Source: Kitasatospora viridis (GTDB taxonomy: Bacteria; Actinomycetota; Actinomycetes; Streptomycetales; Streptomycetaceae). From it: a DNA stretch of 64,000 nt. A model generated the notes under the pieces. It searched no databases. It saw nothing but the letters and a program-made list of their open reading frames with translations, and was not told the origin of the DNA. Position 1 is the stretch's first letter, and each line of letters opens with the position of its first letter. Both the position numbers and the translations under genes were made by a program. The DNA is taken from positions 620,001 to 684,000 of the forward strand of contig NZ_VIWT01000002.1 in assembly GCF_007829815.1 (NCBI RefSeq). Reading direction: 5' to 3'. Of the stretch, positions 44,553 to 52,596 are shown in pieces.

Positions 44553-46523
44553 GTGAGCACAGCCATCACTGCCGTCAGGCCACCGCGCAGCCGCGCGAGA
44601 CTGACCCTCTCCGTCGTCGTCACCGTGCTGCTCGCCCTGCTCGTGGGCGTCATCAGCCCGTTCGGCGCGGCATCGACGGCACACGCGGCAGAGACGAACG
44701 CCCCTTACTGGGACCAGAAAACGGCGGATTTCAGCGGGCAGAACGCGAACCCCGCGGACCACACGGCGTGGGTGAACACGTACAACACCGTCATCAGTGA
44801 GATCCGCACCCGGGTCACGAACGGGGACCTCACCTACTCCGTCGGGAACGAGCGCCAGAACAACGACTTCTTCCGGCTCCGCATCATCGGAGACTACGGG
44901 GCGACCACTCTCGTGGTGAACGCCGCGAACCTCTACGTGATCGGCTACCTCAACGAGCGCACGGGCGTCTACTTCTCGATGGGCGGCAGTACCGACGACC
45001 CGACCAACGCGAGCAACCCGCTGAACCCTCTCGGCGTCGCACCCGACATGATCGACAACACGACTGTCGCCCAGGGGGACTACGGGTACCTGGAGCGGCT
45101 CGCCGGTGAATCGCGCGGGAACCAGCGCTTCGGGCCGAATCAGCTCAACGACTACACGCGAATTCTGAGCGCGGTGCCGGGCACGGCTTACGCCAGCGCG
45201 GGGAATCAGGCGTGGGCCATCATGGGATTGATCCAGATGTTCGCCGAGGGTGCCAGATTCGACTTCATCTCCGCCAATATCGGAACCCAGGTGAACAACG
45301 GTGGCCTCCAGGCCAACCAGCCGTTGCCGATCCAGGGATCCGGTGCGTCCCAGCCGGACTCCACGACCCAGGACGCGACCGCGATGGACTTCGAGAACAA
45401 CTGGTCCAGCCTGTCGAACTACGTGCGACAGGTGATCAACTCCGTGACGCCCCCGCGCGTTCAGTACTACATCAACACCAGCCTGGTCCTCCTCACCCTC
45501 GACGCGATCAGGCAGCAGCTGGCGGTCGCGTACAACCCGAAGGGTGGAGGCCTCCTGCAGGTGGATCCCGCGGTGGTCGCAGCCGATGGCTCCGGGACGT
45601 TCACGACCGTGCAGGCCGCGATCGACTCCATACCGGCTGACGGGGAAGCCCACACCATCACCATCCGCCCGGGCACCTACCACGAGGTCATCAACGTCCC
45701 GGCGAAGCTGACGAACCTGACCATCCAGGGCTCCACCGGCAACCCCGAGGACGTCGTGATCACCTACGGCAACGCTCACGGGATGCTCAAGCCCGACGGC
45801 ACTCCCTACGGCACGACGGGCAGCGCCACGGCCACCTTCCGCTCGTCCGACCTGGCCGTCACCGGCGTCACGATCGTCAACTCGTTCGATCCCAACGCCA
45901 ACCCGCAGATCGACCAGTACTCCACCCAGGCCGTCGCGGTGGCCGCCCTGGGGGACCGGCAAGTGTACAACAACGACCGGTTCATCGGCACCCAGGACAC
46001 CGTGGAGACCGTGAACAACACGACCGGCGTGCAGAACCGGCAGTACTTCCGCAACGACTTCATCGCCGGCACCGTGGACTTCCTGTTCGGCAACGCGACC
46101 GCCGTGTTCGACCAGGACAACCTGGAGGAGATCGACCGGGGGCAGGCGCTCGGCGGCAACGTCGTGGCGCCGAACACCGACTCGTCGCAGAAGTACGGGA
46201 TGCTCATCACCAACAGCAACCTGTTCTCCTCGGCGGCGCCGAACACCTTCACCCTCGGCCGGCCGTGGCACAACACGCCGACCGCGGTCGGCCAGTTGGT
46301 GGTCCGCGACACCACGCTCCCCGCGGGGCTCATCACCGCCGCTCCGTGGACGGACATGACCCCCGACTTCCACTGGTGGCAGGCCCGGTTCGCCGAGTAC
46401 CAGAACGGCGGCGCGGGAGCCGGCGTGAACTCCAACCGGCCGCAGCTGGCGGATGCCCAGGCCGGCGACTATACCGCGGCCAACTACTTGGCCGGCAGCG
46501 ATGGTTGGAGTCCGGTCTGGTGA
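44553..46523 (+). CDS. Secreted ribosome-inactivating domain fused to pectin methylesterase
   Basis: A 656-residue exported two-domain enzyme. The signal peptide is about 1-45 (cleavage after AHA). Residues about 50-325 are a ribosome-inactivating protein fold of the ricin/Shiga A group: NLYVIGY (Tyr128), GDYGYLERLAG (Tyr177), IQMFAEGARFDFIS (Glu232, Arg235) and ENNW (Trp284) match the five active-site residues of ricin (Tyr80, Tyr123, Glu177, Arg180, Trp211). Residues about 335-656 are a carbohydrate esterase family 8 pectinesterase, with DGSGTFTTVQAAID, GTQDT, GTVDFLFG (catalytic Asp509) and LGRPW. It would depurinate ribosomal RNA and de-esterify pectin. GAGGA lies six bases before the GTG start. 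A hairpin terminator follows. Confidence 0.88.
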   Translation: MSTAITAVRPPRSRARLTLSVVVTVLLALLVGVISPFGAASTAHAAETNAPYWDQKTADFSGQNANPADHTAWVNTYNTVISEIRTRVTNGDLTYSVGNERQNNDFFRLRIIGDYGATTLVVNAANLYVIGYLNERTGVYFSMGGSTDDPTNASNPLNPLGVAPDMIDNTTVAQGDYGYLERLAGESRGNQRFGPNQLNDYTRILSAVPGTAYASAGNQAWAIMGLIQMFAEGARFDFISANIGTQVNNGGLQANQPLPIQGSGASQPDSTTQDATAMDFENNWSSLSNYVRQVINSVTPPRVQYYINTSLVLLTLDAIRQQLAVAYNPKGGGLLQVDPAVVAADGSGTFTTVQAAIDSIPADGEAHTITIRPGTYHEVINVPAKLTNLTIQGSTGNPEDVVITYGNAHGMLKPDGTPYGTTGSATATFRSSDLAVTGVTIVNSFDPNANPQIDQYSTQAVAVAALGDRQVYNNDRFIGTQDTVETVNNTTGVQNRQYFRNDFIAGTVDFLFGNATAVFDQDNLEEIDRGQALGGNVVAPNTDSSQKYGMLITNSNLFSSAAPNTFTLGRPWHNTPTAVGQLVVRDTTLPAGLITAAPWTDMTPDFHWWQARFAEYQNGGAGAGVNSNRPQLADAQAGDYTAANYLAGSDGWSPVW

Positions 46524-46582
46524 CCACCGCGCCGACGGGCACGCTGCGCACCCGCAGCACTCCCGCCCTCGCGGCACGATGA

Positions 46583-46629
46583 CCCCGGGCGGGGGCGAGA
46601 CGGTACGAGTGTCTCGCCCCCGCCCGGGG
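46583..46629. terminator. Hairpin terminator after the RIP-pectinesterase gene
   Basis: A perfect 19-bp GC-rich stem (46583-46601 with 46611-46629) with a nine-base loop, 59 bases after the stop codon and upstream of the ABC operon promoter. Confidence 0.8.
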
Positions 46630-46719
46630 CTGTTCCTCGACGGCTCGCGGTCGTGGAGCAGGGCCGGCAGCCGCCCTGCGACCGCGCGGACGCGGTTCGG
46701 AAACATCGACGCCTCATCC

Positions 46720-46749
46720 TTGACACGGCGTTGTAGCACGCCGTAGGTT
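46720..46749 (+). promoter_or_regulatory. Candidate promoter of the sugar ABC operon
   Basis: TTGACA (46720-46725) and TAGGTT (46744-46749) are 18 bases apart. Operator D3 begins 11 bases after the -10 element, so a bound repressor would block initiation. Confidence 0.6.
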
Positions 46750-46759
46750 CCGGGCATCA

Positions 46760-46775
46760 TTTGAAGCGCTTCAAA
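46760..46775. promoter_or_regulatory. LacI-type operator D3 (ABC importer operon)
   Basis: TTTGAAGCGCTTCAAA, a perfect 16-bp palindrome 26 bases upstream of the binding-protein start. It is the best copy of the D class seen near the LacI gene at 38534-39577. Confidence 0.8.
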
Positions 46776-46800
46776 GCGCTGTGCACCACGAGGAGTCACC

Positions 46801-48099
46801 GTGCAGCTGACCCCCAGATCCCGCTTCGTAGCCGCCCTGACGACCGCTACCGCCGCGAGCCTCCTGCTGAGCGGCTGCGGGGGTGCGAGCTCGTCGGGCG
46901 GCAGTGCCAAGGCGTTCTCGTTGACCATCAACGACGACAACCACATCGTCCAGCAGGAGCTCACCTCGCTGGGCGCGGGCGCGTGCAAGGCGCAGAACGC
47001 GGCTCTTCCGCTTCAGGTCCAGACCCTCCCGATCGGTGACGTCGACCAGAAGGTGCAGCTTCTCGCCGGGCAGGACGCCCTGCCGGTGCAGTTCGCGGCA
47101 GGAAACGCGCCGGCGCTGACCAAGACGCTGGACAAGGCCGGCCAGGTCCTCGACCTCCAGAAGACGCTGACGGACCTCGGAGTGTGGGACGACATCCAGC
47201 CCGCCGCCGTCAAGACCGTGGAGAACCTGTACGGCAAGTTCGATGTGATGCCCTATCAGTTCAACATCGAGGGCATCTGGTACAACAAGAAGATCTTCGC
47301 CGATCACGGTGTCGCGGTCCCGACCACCTACGACCAACTGGTGGCCGCCGCCGCACAGTTCAAGAGCGCGGGGGTCATACCCTTCTCCGCGTCCGGCAAG
47401 GCCGGCTGGCCGATCACCCGGCTCGTCAGCGGCTACCTCTACCGCGAGCTGGGCCCGGACGCCCTCCAGGCCGTCGCGGACGGCAAGGCGAAGCTGACCG
47501 ACCCGGCGTACGTCAAGGCCGCGCAGGCCGTCGCCGACCTGGGGAAGGCGGGATACTTCGGCCCCGGCGTCGGTTCGATCGACTACGACACCTCGGTGCA
47601 GGAGTTCCTGACCGGCAAGGCCGCCATGTTCTACATGGGCAGTTGGGAGCTCGGCGACTTCAACGACGCCACCAAGAACCAGATCGGCGCGGCCAACGTC
47701 GGCTTCATGCCGTTCCCGACCGTGGCCGGGGGACAGGGGAGTGCCGACCAGATCCCGGCCAACGTCGGTCTCCCGGTCGCCGTCTCGGCGAAGTCGTACA
47801 ACGCGAAGGTCGGCGACTGGCTCTCCTGCACGGCCAAGAACTACGGTGCCGCCTCCCTGAAGGACCAGAGCACGATCTCCGGCTTCAAGCCCGCCGGCGA
47901 CACCGGCACCTTGCCGCCGCTCACCCAGCTGGTGCAGGACACCATCGGCAGGACCACGACCAGCACGCTGTGGTTCGAGGCGCTCTTCAACACCAAGGCC
48001 ACCGAGACCAGTCAGACCAACGCTGCACCGCTGGTCACCGGAGCCATCTCCGCCCGGGACTTCATGCAGAAGGTGCAGAACGACCTCGACAACGGCTGA
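46801..48099 (+). CDS. Sugar ABC transporter substrate-binding lipoprotein
   Basis: A 432-residue extracellular solute-binding protein of the family 1 (CUT1) type. A lipoprotein signal ends at LLLSGC with Cys26 as the acylated residue. The body has typical segments such as GIWYNKKIFADHGVAVPTTY and GKAAMFYMGSWELG. CGAGGAGTC precedes the GTG start. It heads an operon with two permeases and a GH78 rhamnosidase, so the ligand is probably a rhamnose-containing oligosaccharide. No ATPase gene is in the operon; CUT1 systems of streptomycetes share the MsiK ATPase encoded elsewhere. Confidence 0.92.
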   Translation: MQLTPRSRFVAALTTATAASLLLSGCGGASSSGGSAKAFSLTINDDNHIVQQELTSLGAGACKAQNAALPLQVQTLPIGDVDQKVQLLAGQDALPVQFAAGNAPALTKTLDKAGQVLDLQKTLTDLGVWDDIQPAAVKTVENLYGKFDVMPYQFNIEGIWYNKKIFADHGVAVPTTYDQLVAAAAQFKSAGVIPFSASGKAGWPITRLVSGYLYRELGPDALQAVADGKAKLTDPAYVKAAQAVADLGKAGYFGPGVGSIDYDTSVQEFLTGKAAMFYMGSWELGDFNDATKNQIGAANVGFMPFPTVAGGQGSADQIPANVGLPVAVSAKSYNAKVGDWLSCTAKNYGAASLKDQSTISGFKPAGDTGTLPPLTQLVQDTIGRTTTSTLWFEALFNTKATETSQTNAAPLVTGAISARDFMQKVQNDLDNG

Positions 48100-48149
48100 C
48101 CCGGCCCCACCCTCCGCGACCTGTACCGAACCCCTCTGAGAGAGCCGAC

Positions 48150-49034
48150 ATGCGTTCCGTTCTGGGAGACCGCCGCGCCATCCTCGTCCTACTGGGTCCC
48201 GCGCTTCTCGTGTACACGCTGGTGATGCTGGTCCCGATGGGCTGGTCCCTGGGCTACACCTTCTTCAAGGGCAACGTCATCGAGGGATTCTCCTTCGGCG
48301 GGGTCGGCAACTTCGTCAAGTTGTGGCACGACCAGGAAGCTCACAGCGCCCTGATGTTCACGCTCACATACGCGCTGGCGGTCACCGTCGCGCAAGTGCT
48401 CTGCGGCTACCTGCTCGCGCTGCTGTACGTGTTCGTCCTGCGCCGGTCGTCCGCGCTGATCCGCACGCTGGTGTTCTTCCCGGTGATCCTGCCGACGGTC
48501 GCCGTGGCGCTGATGTTCCAGAAGCTCTTCGCCGTCGCACCGCAGAACGGCCTGGCCAACATCGCCGTCGAGGCGCTCGGCATCCACCACGGCGACTGGT
48601 TCGCCAGCAGTTCGGGGGCCTTCCTCGTGCTGGTCGTGATGGACGTGTGGCGCTCCATGGGCTTCTACGCCGTGCTCATCTACGCCGGACTGCTCGACAT
48701 CCCGGAGGAGACGATCGAGTCGGCGCGGCTCGACGGTGCCACCGGATGGCGGCTGGTCCGGCACATCATCGTGCCGCTGTCCTGGCCCGTGCTGCTGTCC
48801 TCGCTCGTGTTCAGCATCAACGGAACGCTCAAGGTGTTCGACTCGGTGCTGGCCCTGACCAACGGCGGGCCCGGCAGCGACACCACGCCGCTCACGCTGT
48901 ACATGTTCCGCACCGCGTTCAACTACGGCGACTACGGCTACGGAAGCACGATCGCCCTGCTGCTCACGGTGGTCTGTCTGGGCGTCACCCTCATCATCTT
49001 CCGCTTCTCGCGACGCGACCCGAGCAAGGGCTGA
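48150..49034 (+). CDS. Sugar ABC transporter permease (first)
   Basis: A 294-residue integral membrane permease of the CUT1 class (MalF/UgpA-like), with six predicted membrane helices and the ATPase-docking EAA loop ESARLDGATGWRLVRHIIVP. The ATG follows a GAGAGAG site 50 bases after the binding-protein gene; six bases separate it from the second permease. It forms the membrane channel with that permease. Confidence 0.92.
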   Translation: MRSVLGDRRAILVLLGPALLVYTLVMLVPMGWSLGYTFFKGNVIEGFSFGGVGNFVKLWHDQEAHSALMFTLTYALAVTVAQVLCGYLLALLYVFVLRRSSALIRTLVFFPVILPTVAVALMFQKLFAVAPQNGLANIAVEALGIHHGDWFASSSGAFLVLVVMDVWRSMGFYAVLIYAGLLDIPEETIESARLDGATGWRLVRHIIVPLSWPVLLSSLVFSINGTLKVFDSVLALTNGGPGSDTTPLTLYMFRTAFNYGDYGYGSTIALLLTVVCLGVTLIIFRFSRRDPSKG

Positions 49035-49040
49035 ACTCCA

Positions 49041-49940
49041 ATGATCGACTCCATCGCGGCACCGCGGCGCGAGGTCCCGACCCGGGCGCCGGCGCCGGCA
49101 GCCCTTCGCCTGCGCCGCGGCACCCGCCGACTGGTGCGCAACGCCCTCGTCACCCTGCTCGTGGTGGTCGAGCTCGCGCCACTGCTGTGGCTGCTGCTCA
49201 GCTCCTTCAAGAGCCAGAGCGAGTTCGTCGGGGACCCCGCCTGGGCGCTTCCGAAGAGCTGGAGCTTCCACAACTACACCGACGCCTGGACCACCGGCCA
49301 CGTGGCGCTCTACGTCCGCAACAGCCTGCTGGCCACCATCCCGTCGCTGGCCCTGATCATCCTGCTCGGCACCGCGGCCGGCTTCGCCCTGGAGGTCATG
49401 GTCTGGCGCGGACGCAACCGGGTCCTGCTGGTGTTCCTGCTCGGCATCATGGTGCCGAGTCAGATGATCCTGTTGCCGCTCTTCCGGGTCTACTTCCAGG
49501 CCGGCCTGTCCGGAACCCTCTGGCCGCTGATCATCACCTACACGGCAACCGGACTCCCACTGACCGTCTTCATGATGGCCACCTACTTCCGGGTGATCCC
49601 GCGCGAGGTCTTCGAGGCCGCGGCCCTCGACGGCGCGAGCATCCTCACGGCCTTCTGGCGGATCGCCTTCCCCATGGTCCGCAACGCCGTCTTCACCGTG
49701 GCACTGGTGCAGTTCTTCTTCATCTGGAACGACCTGCTCATCTCACTGACCTTCACCAACAACGACGACCTGCGCACCGTGCAAGTAGGTCTGCTCAACT
49801 TCACCGGGCAGTACGGCGAGACGGCCTACGGGCCGCTGTTCGCCGCGATCTGCATCAACGTCTTCGGAGCTCTCGTGCTGTACCTGCTGATCAACCAGCG
49901 CATCATGAAGGGCCTGACGGCCGGGGCGGTGAAGGGATGA
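49041..49940 (+). CDS. Sugar ABC transporter permease (second)
   Basis: A 299-residue CUT1 permease (MalG-like) with six hydrophobic helices and the EAA loop EAAALDGASILTAFWRIAFP. The C-terminus has the usual QRIMKGLTAGAVKG ending. Its stop overlaps the ATG of the following rhamnosidase by four bases (ATGA), tying import to intracellular cleavage. Confidence 0.93.
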   Translation: MIDSIAAPRREVPTRAPAPAALRLRRGTRRLVRNALVTLLVVVELAPLLWLLLSSFKSQSEFVGDPAWALPKSWSFHNYTDAWTTGHVALYVRNSLLATIPSLALIILLGTAAGFALEVMVWRGRNRVLLVFLLGIMVPSQMILLPLFRVYFQAGLSGTLWPLIITYTATGLPLTVFMMATYFRVIPREVFEAAALDGASILTAFWRIAFPMVRNAVFTVALVQFFFIWNDLLISLTFTNNDDLRTVQVGLLNFTGQYGETAYGPLFAAICINVFGALVLYLLINQRIMKGLTAGAVKG

Positions 49941-52546
49941 CCCCTCAGCCGGCCCCGCTCGTCGCCCCGCCGACCGCCGAGCACCACCGGGAGCCCTTCG
50001 GCATCGGCGAGCCGACGCCCCGGCTCTCCTGGAAGACGACCGCTCCGGCGGGCTGGGCACAGCACGCCTACCAGATCGAACTCACCCGTGACGGCGGAGC
50101 CCACCGCACGGACTGGGTCACCTCGGCGGACTCCGTCCTCGTCCCCTGGCCGGCCGCCCCGCTGCAGTCGCGTGAACGCTGCGGGATACGCGTCCGCGTC
50201 CGCGGCGCCGACCGCACCGCCAGCTCCTGGAGCGCCCCCCTGCAACTGGAGACGGGCCTGCTCAAGCCCACGGACTGGACGGCGCAGGCGGTCTCGCCGC
50301 AGTGGCCCGAGCAACTCGACGGCGTGCGGCGTCCGCCCCTGCTGCGCAAGGAGTTCGGGGCCGGCTCGGACATCGAGCGCGCACGGCTCTACGTCACCGC
50401 ACACGGGCTGTACGAGATCGAGATCAACGGCCGACGGGTGGGTGACCACGCACTCGCGCCCGGCTGGACCAGCTACGCACACCGGCTGCGCTACCAGGTC
50501 TTCGACGTCACCGACCACGTCCGGCCCGGCGCCAACGCCATCGGCGCCTGGCTCGCCGACGGCTGGTACCGCGGACGGCTCGGCTTCCACGGCGGCCACG
50601 CCAACCTCTACGGCGACCGCGTCGCCCTGCTCGCCCAGCTCGAAATCGTCCACGGCGACGGAACCGTCACGGTGCACGGCACCGACGCCTCCTGGCGTGC
50701 GGCGTTCGGGCCGGTCCTGGCCTCCGGCCTGCTCGACGGCGAGACCTACGATGCACGAGAGGAACGGCCGGGCTGGTCCGAGCCCGGCTTCGACGACACC
50801 GACTGGTCGCCGGTCGGCCCGGTCCCCCGGGACCCGGCGACGCTGTTCGCCCCTACTGGCCCACCGGTCCGCTGCACCCAGGAGATCGCCCCGATCCGGA
50901 TCACCACACTCGATGCGGACCGCCTGCTGGTGGACTTCGGGCAGAACCTCGTCGGTCGGGTCCGCATCACCGTCAGCGGTCCGTCCGGACACACCGTCAT
51001 CCTGCGCCACGCCGAAGTGCTCCAGGACGGAGAGCTGTGCGTGCGCCCCTTGCGCGGTGCGCTGTCCGTCGACCGCTACATCTTGCGGGGCGCGGCGGCC
51101 GAGACCTGGGAGCCGCGGTTCACCCTCCACGGATTCCGGTACGCCGAGATCACCGGCTGGCGCGGCGGGGATCCGCAGCGCGACATCGTCGCTCGCGTCC
51201 ACCACACCGACATGGCCAGGACCGGCTGGTTCAGCTGCTCCAACGAACAGGTGAACCGCCTCCACGAGAACGTCGTGTGGAGTCTGCGGGGCAACTTCGT
51301 CGATCTGCCCACCGACTGTCCCCAGCGCGACGAACGGCTCGGCTGGACCGGCGACATCCAGGTCTTCGCGCCGACGGCCGGCTTCCTGTACGACTGCCAC
51401 GGCATGCTCTCGTCCTGGCTGCGCGACCTTGCCGCCGAACAGCTGGAGGACGGCACCGTGCCGTGGTACGTCCCCGCGATACCGGGCGGCTCCCAGTGGA
51501 CCCCGGCCAGGCCGGGTGCGGGCTGGGGAGACGTGGCAACGCTGACACCGTGGGCGCTGTACCTCGACTCCGGCGACGCAGGCCTGCTGGCCGCGCAGTA
51601 CGACAGCGCGCGGCGCTGGGTCGACCTCGTCACCGGGCTCGCGGGCCCCTCCGGGCTGTGGAACCTCGGCTACCAGCTCGGTGACTGGCTGGACCCCGCT
51701 GCCCCGCCGGAGGATCCGGGCGCGGGCCGAACCGACCGGCATCTCATCGCCACGGCGTACTACGCCTGGTCCGCACGGCACCTGGCGCTGATGGCCGGCG
51801 TCTTGGGCCACGAGGACGACCGGCTCCGGTACGAGGCACTCGCGCTGCGGGTGCGCCAGGCGTTCATCGACGAGTACGTGCCGTCCGAGGGGCGAATGAC
51901 CAGCGACACCCAGACCGCGTACGCCATCGCCCTGCAGTTCGACCTGCTGCCCGGCCCCGCTGCCCGGGCGGAGGCAGGGGAGCGGCTCGCCGAACTCGTC
52001 GCGGCCGGCGGGCACACCATCCAGACCGGTTTCATCGGTACGCCGTTGGTGGCCCCGGCCCTGAGCGCCACTCAGCACACCGACACCGCCTACGCCCTGC
52101 TCCTCCAACAGGAGTGCCCGTCTTGGTTGTACGCACTCAAGCACGACGCCACGACGGTCTGGGAGCGCTGGGACAGCATGCTCCCGGACGGCACCGTCAA
52201 CCCGGGCGACATGACCTCGTTCAACCACTACGCCCTCGGCGCGGTCGCGGAGTGGCTGCACACGACCGTCGCAGGCCTGACCGCTGCGGCCCCCGGCTAC
52301 CGCGACATCGTCTTCCGGCCACGACCGGGCGGCGGGATCACCTGGGCCGGCGCGGCCCACGAGTCGCCGTACGGCAGGGTGGCGATCCGCTGGGAGCTGC
52401 ACGAGTCGCGCTTCGAGGTGCGAACCACGGTGCCCACCGGCACGCGGGCACGCATCGAATGGCCCGATGGGCAGGTGACCGTACTGACGCCGGGAACCGC
52501 CAGCACCTGCTGCCCGGGGTGCGCAAGCGCCGCGCCCCGCGATTAG
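49937..52546 (+). CDS. Alpha-L-rhamnosidase (GH78), ABC-linked copy
   Basis: An 869-residue GH78 enzyme. It has the N-terminal beta-sandwich domains, DCPQRDERLGWTGD in the catalytic helical barrel, and TTVWERWDSMLPDG. It lacks a signal peptide and is translationally coupled to the second permease, so it cleaves rhamnosides imported by this ABC system. It resembles the GH78 gene at 18.9-21.6 kb but lacks that copy's helical C-terminal tail and is under a different regulator (LacI D-class instead of TetR). Rhamnose released feeds the rhaI-rhaEW-rhaB operon 25 kb away. Confidence 0.92.
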   Translation: MTPQPAPLVAPPTAEHHREPFGIGEPTPRLSWKTTAPAGWAQHAYQIELTRDGGAHRTDWVTSADSVLVPWPAAPLQSRERCGIRVRVRGADRTASSWSAPLQLETGLLKPTDWTAQAVSPQWPEQLDGVRRPPLLRKEFGAGSDIERARLYVTAHGLYEIEINGRRVGDHALAPGWTSYAHRLRYQVFDVTDHVRPGANAIGAWLADGWYRGRLGFHGGHANLYGDRVALLAQLEIVHGDGTVTVHGTDASWRAAFGPVLASGLLDGETYDAREERPGWSEPGFDDTDWSPVGPVPRDPATLFAPTGPPVRCTQEIAPIRITTLDADRLLVDFGQNLVGRVRITVSGPSGHTVILRHAEVLQDGELCVRPLRGALSVDRYILRGAAAETWEPRFTLHGFRYAEITGWRGGDPQRDIVARVHHTDMARTGWFSCSNEQVNRLHENVVWSLRGNFVDLPTDCPQRDERLGWTGDIQVFAPTAGFLYDCHGMLSSWLRDLAAEQLEDGTVPWYVPAIPGGSQWTPARPGAGWGDVATLTPWALYLDSGDAGLLAAQYDSARRWVDLVTGLAGPSGLWNLGYQLGDWLDPAAPPEDPGAGRTDRHLIATAYYAWSARHLALMAGVLGHEDDRLRYEALALRVRQAFIDEYVPSEGRMTSDTQTAYAIALQFDLLPGPAARAEAGERLAELVAAGGHTIQTGFIGTPLVAPALSATQHTDTAYALLLQQECPSWLYALKHDATTVWERWDSMLPDGTVNPGDMTSFNHYALGAVAEWLHTTVAGLTAAAPGYRDIVFRPRPGGGITWAGAAHESPYGRVAIRWELHESRFEVRTTVPTGTRARIEWPDGQVTVLTPGTASTCCPGCASAAPRD

Positions 52547-52596
52547 CGCGGTGCCCGGAGAGCGTGCAGCCGGTCCGCCCCCTGGAACACCCGTGT

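Noticed and set aside
46801..52546. A missing ATPase subunit as a sign of a broken ABC operon
   Set aside because: Sugar importers of this class in streptomycetes normally rely on a shared MsiK ATPase encoded elsewhere, so the absence is expected.
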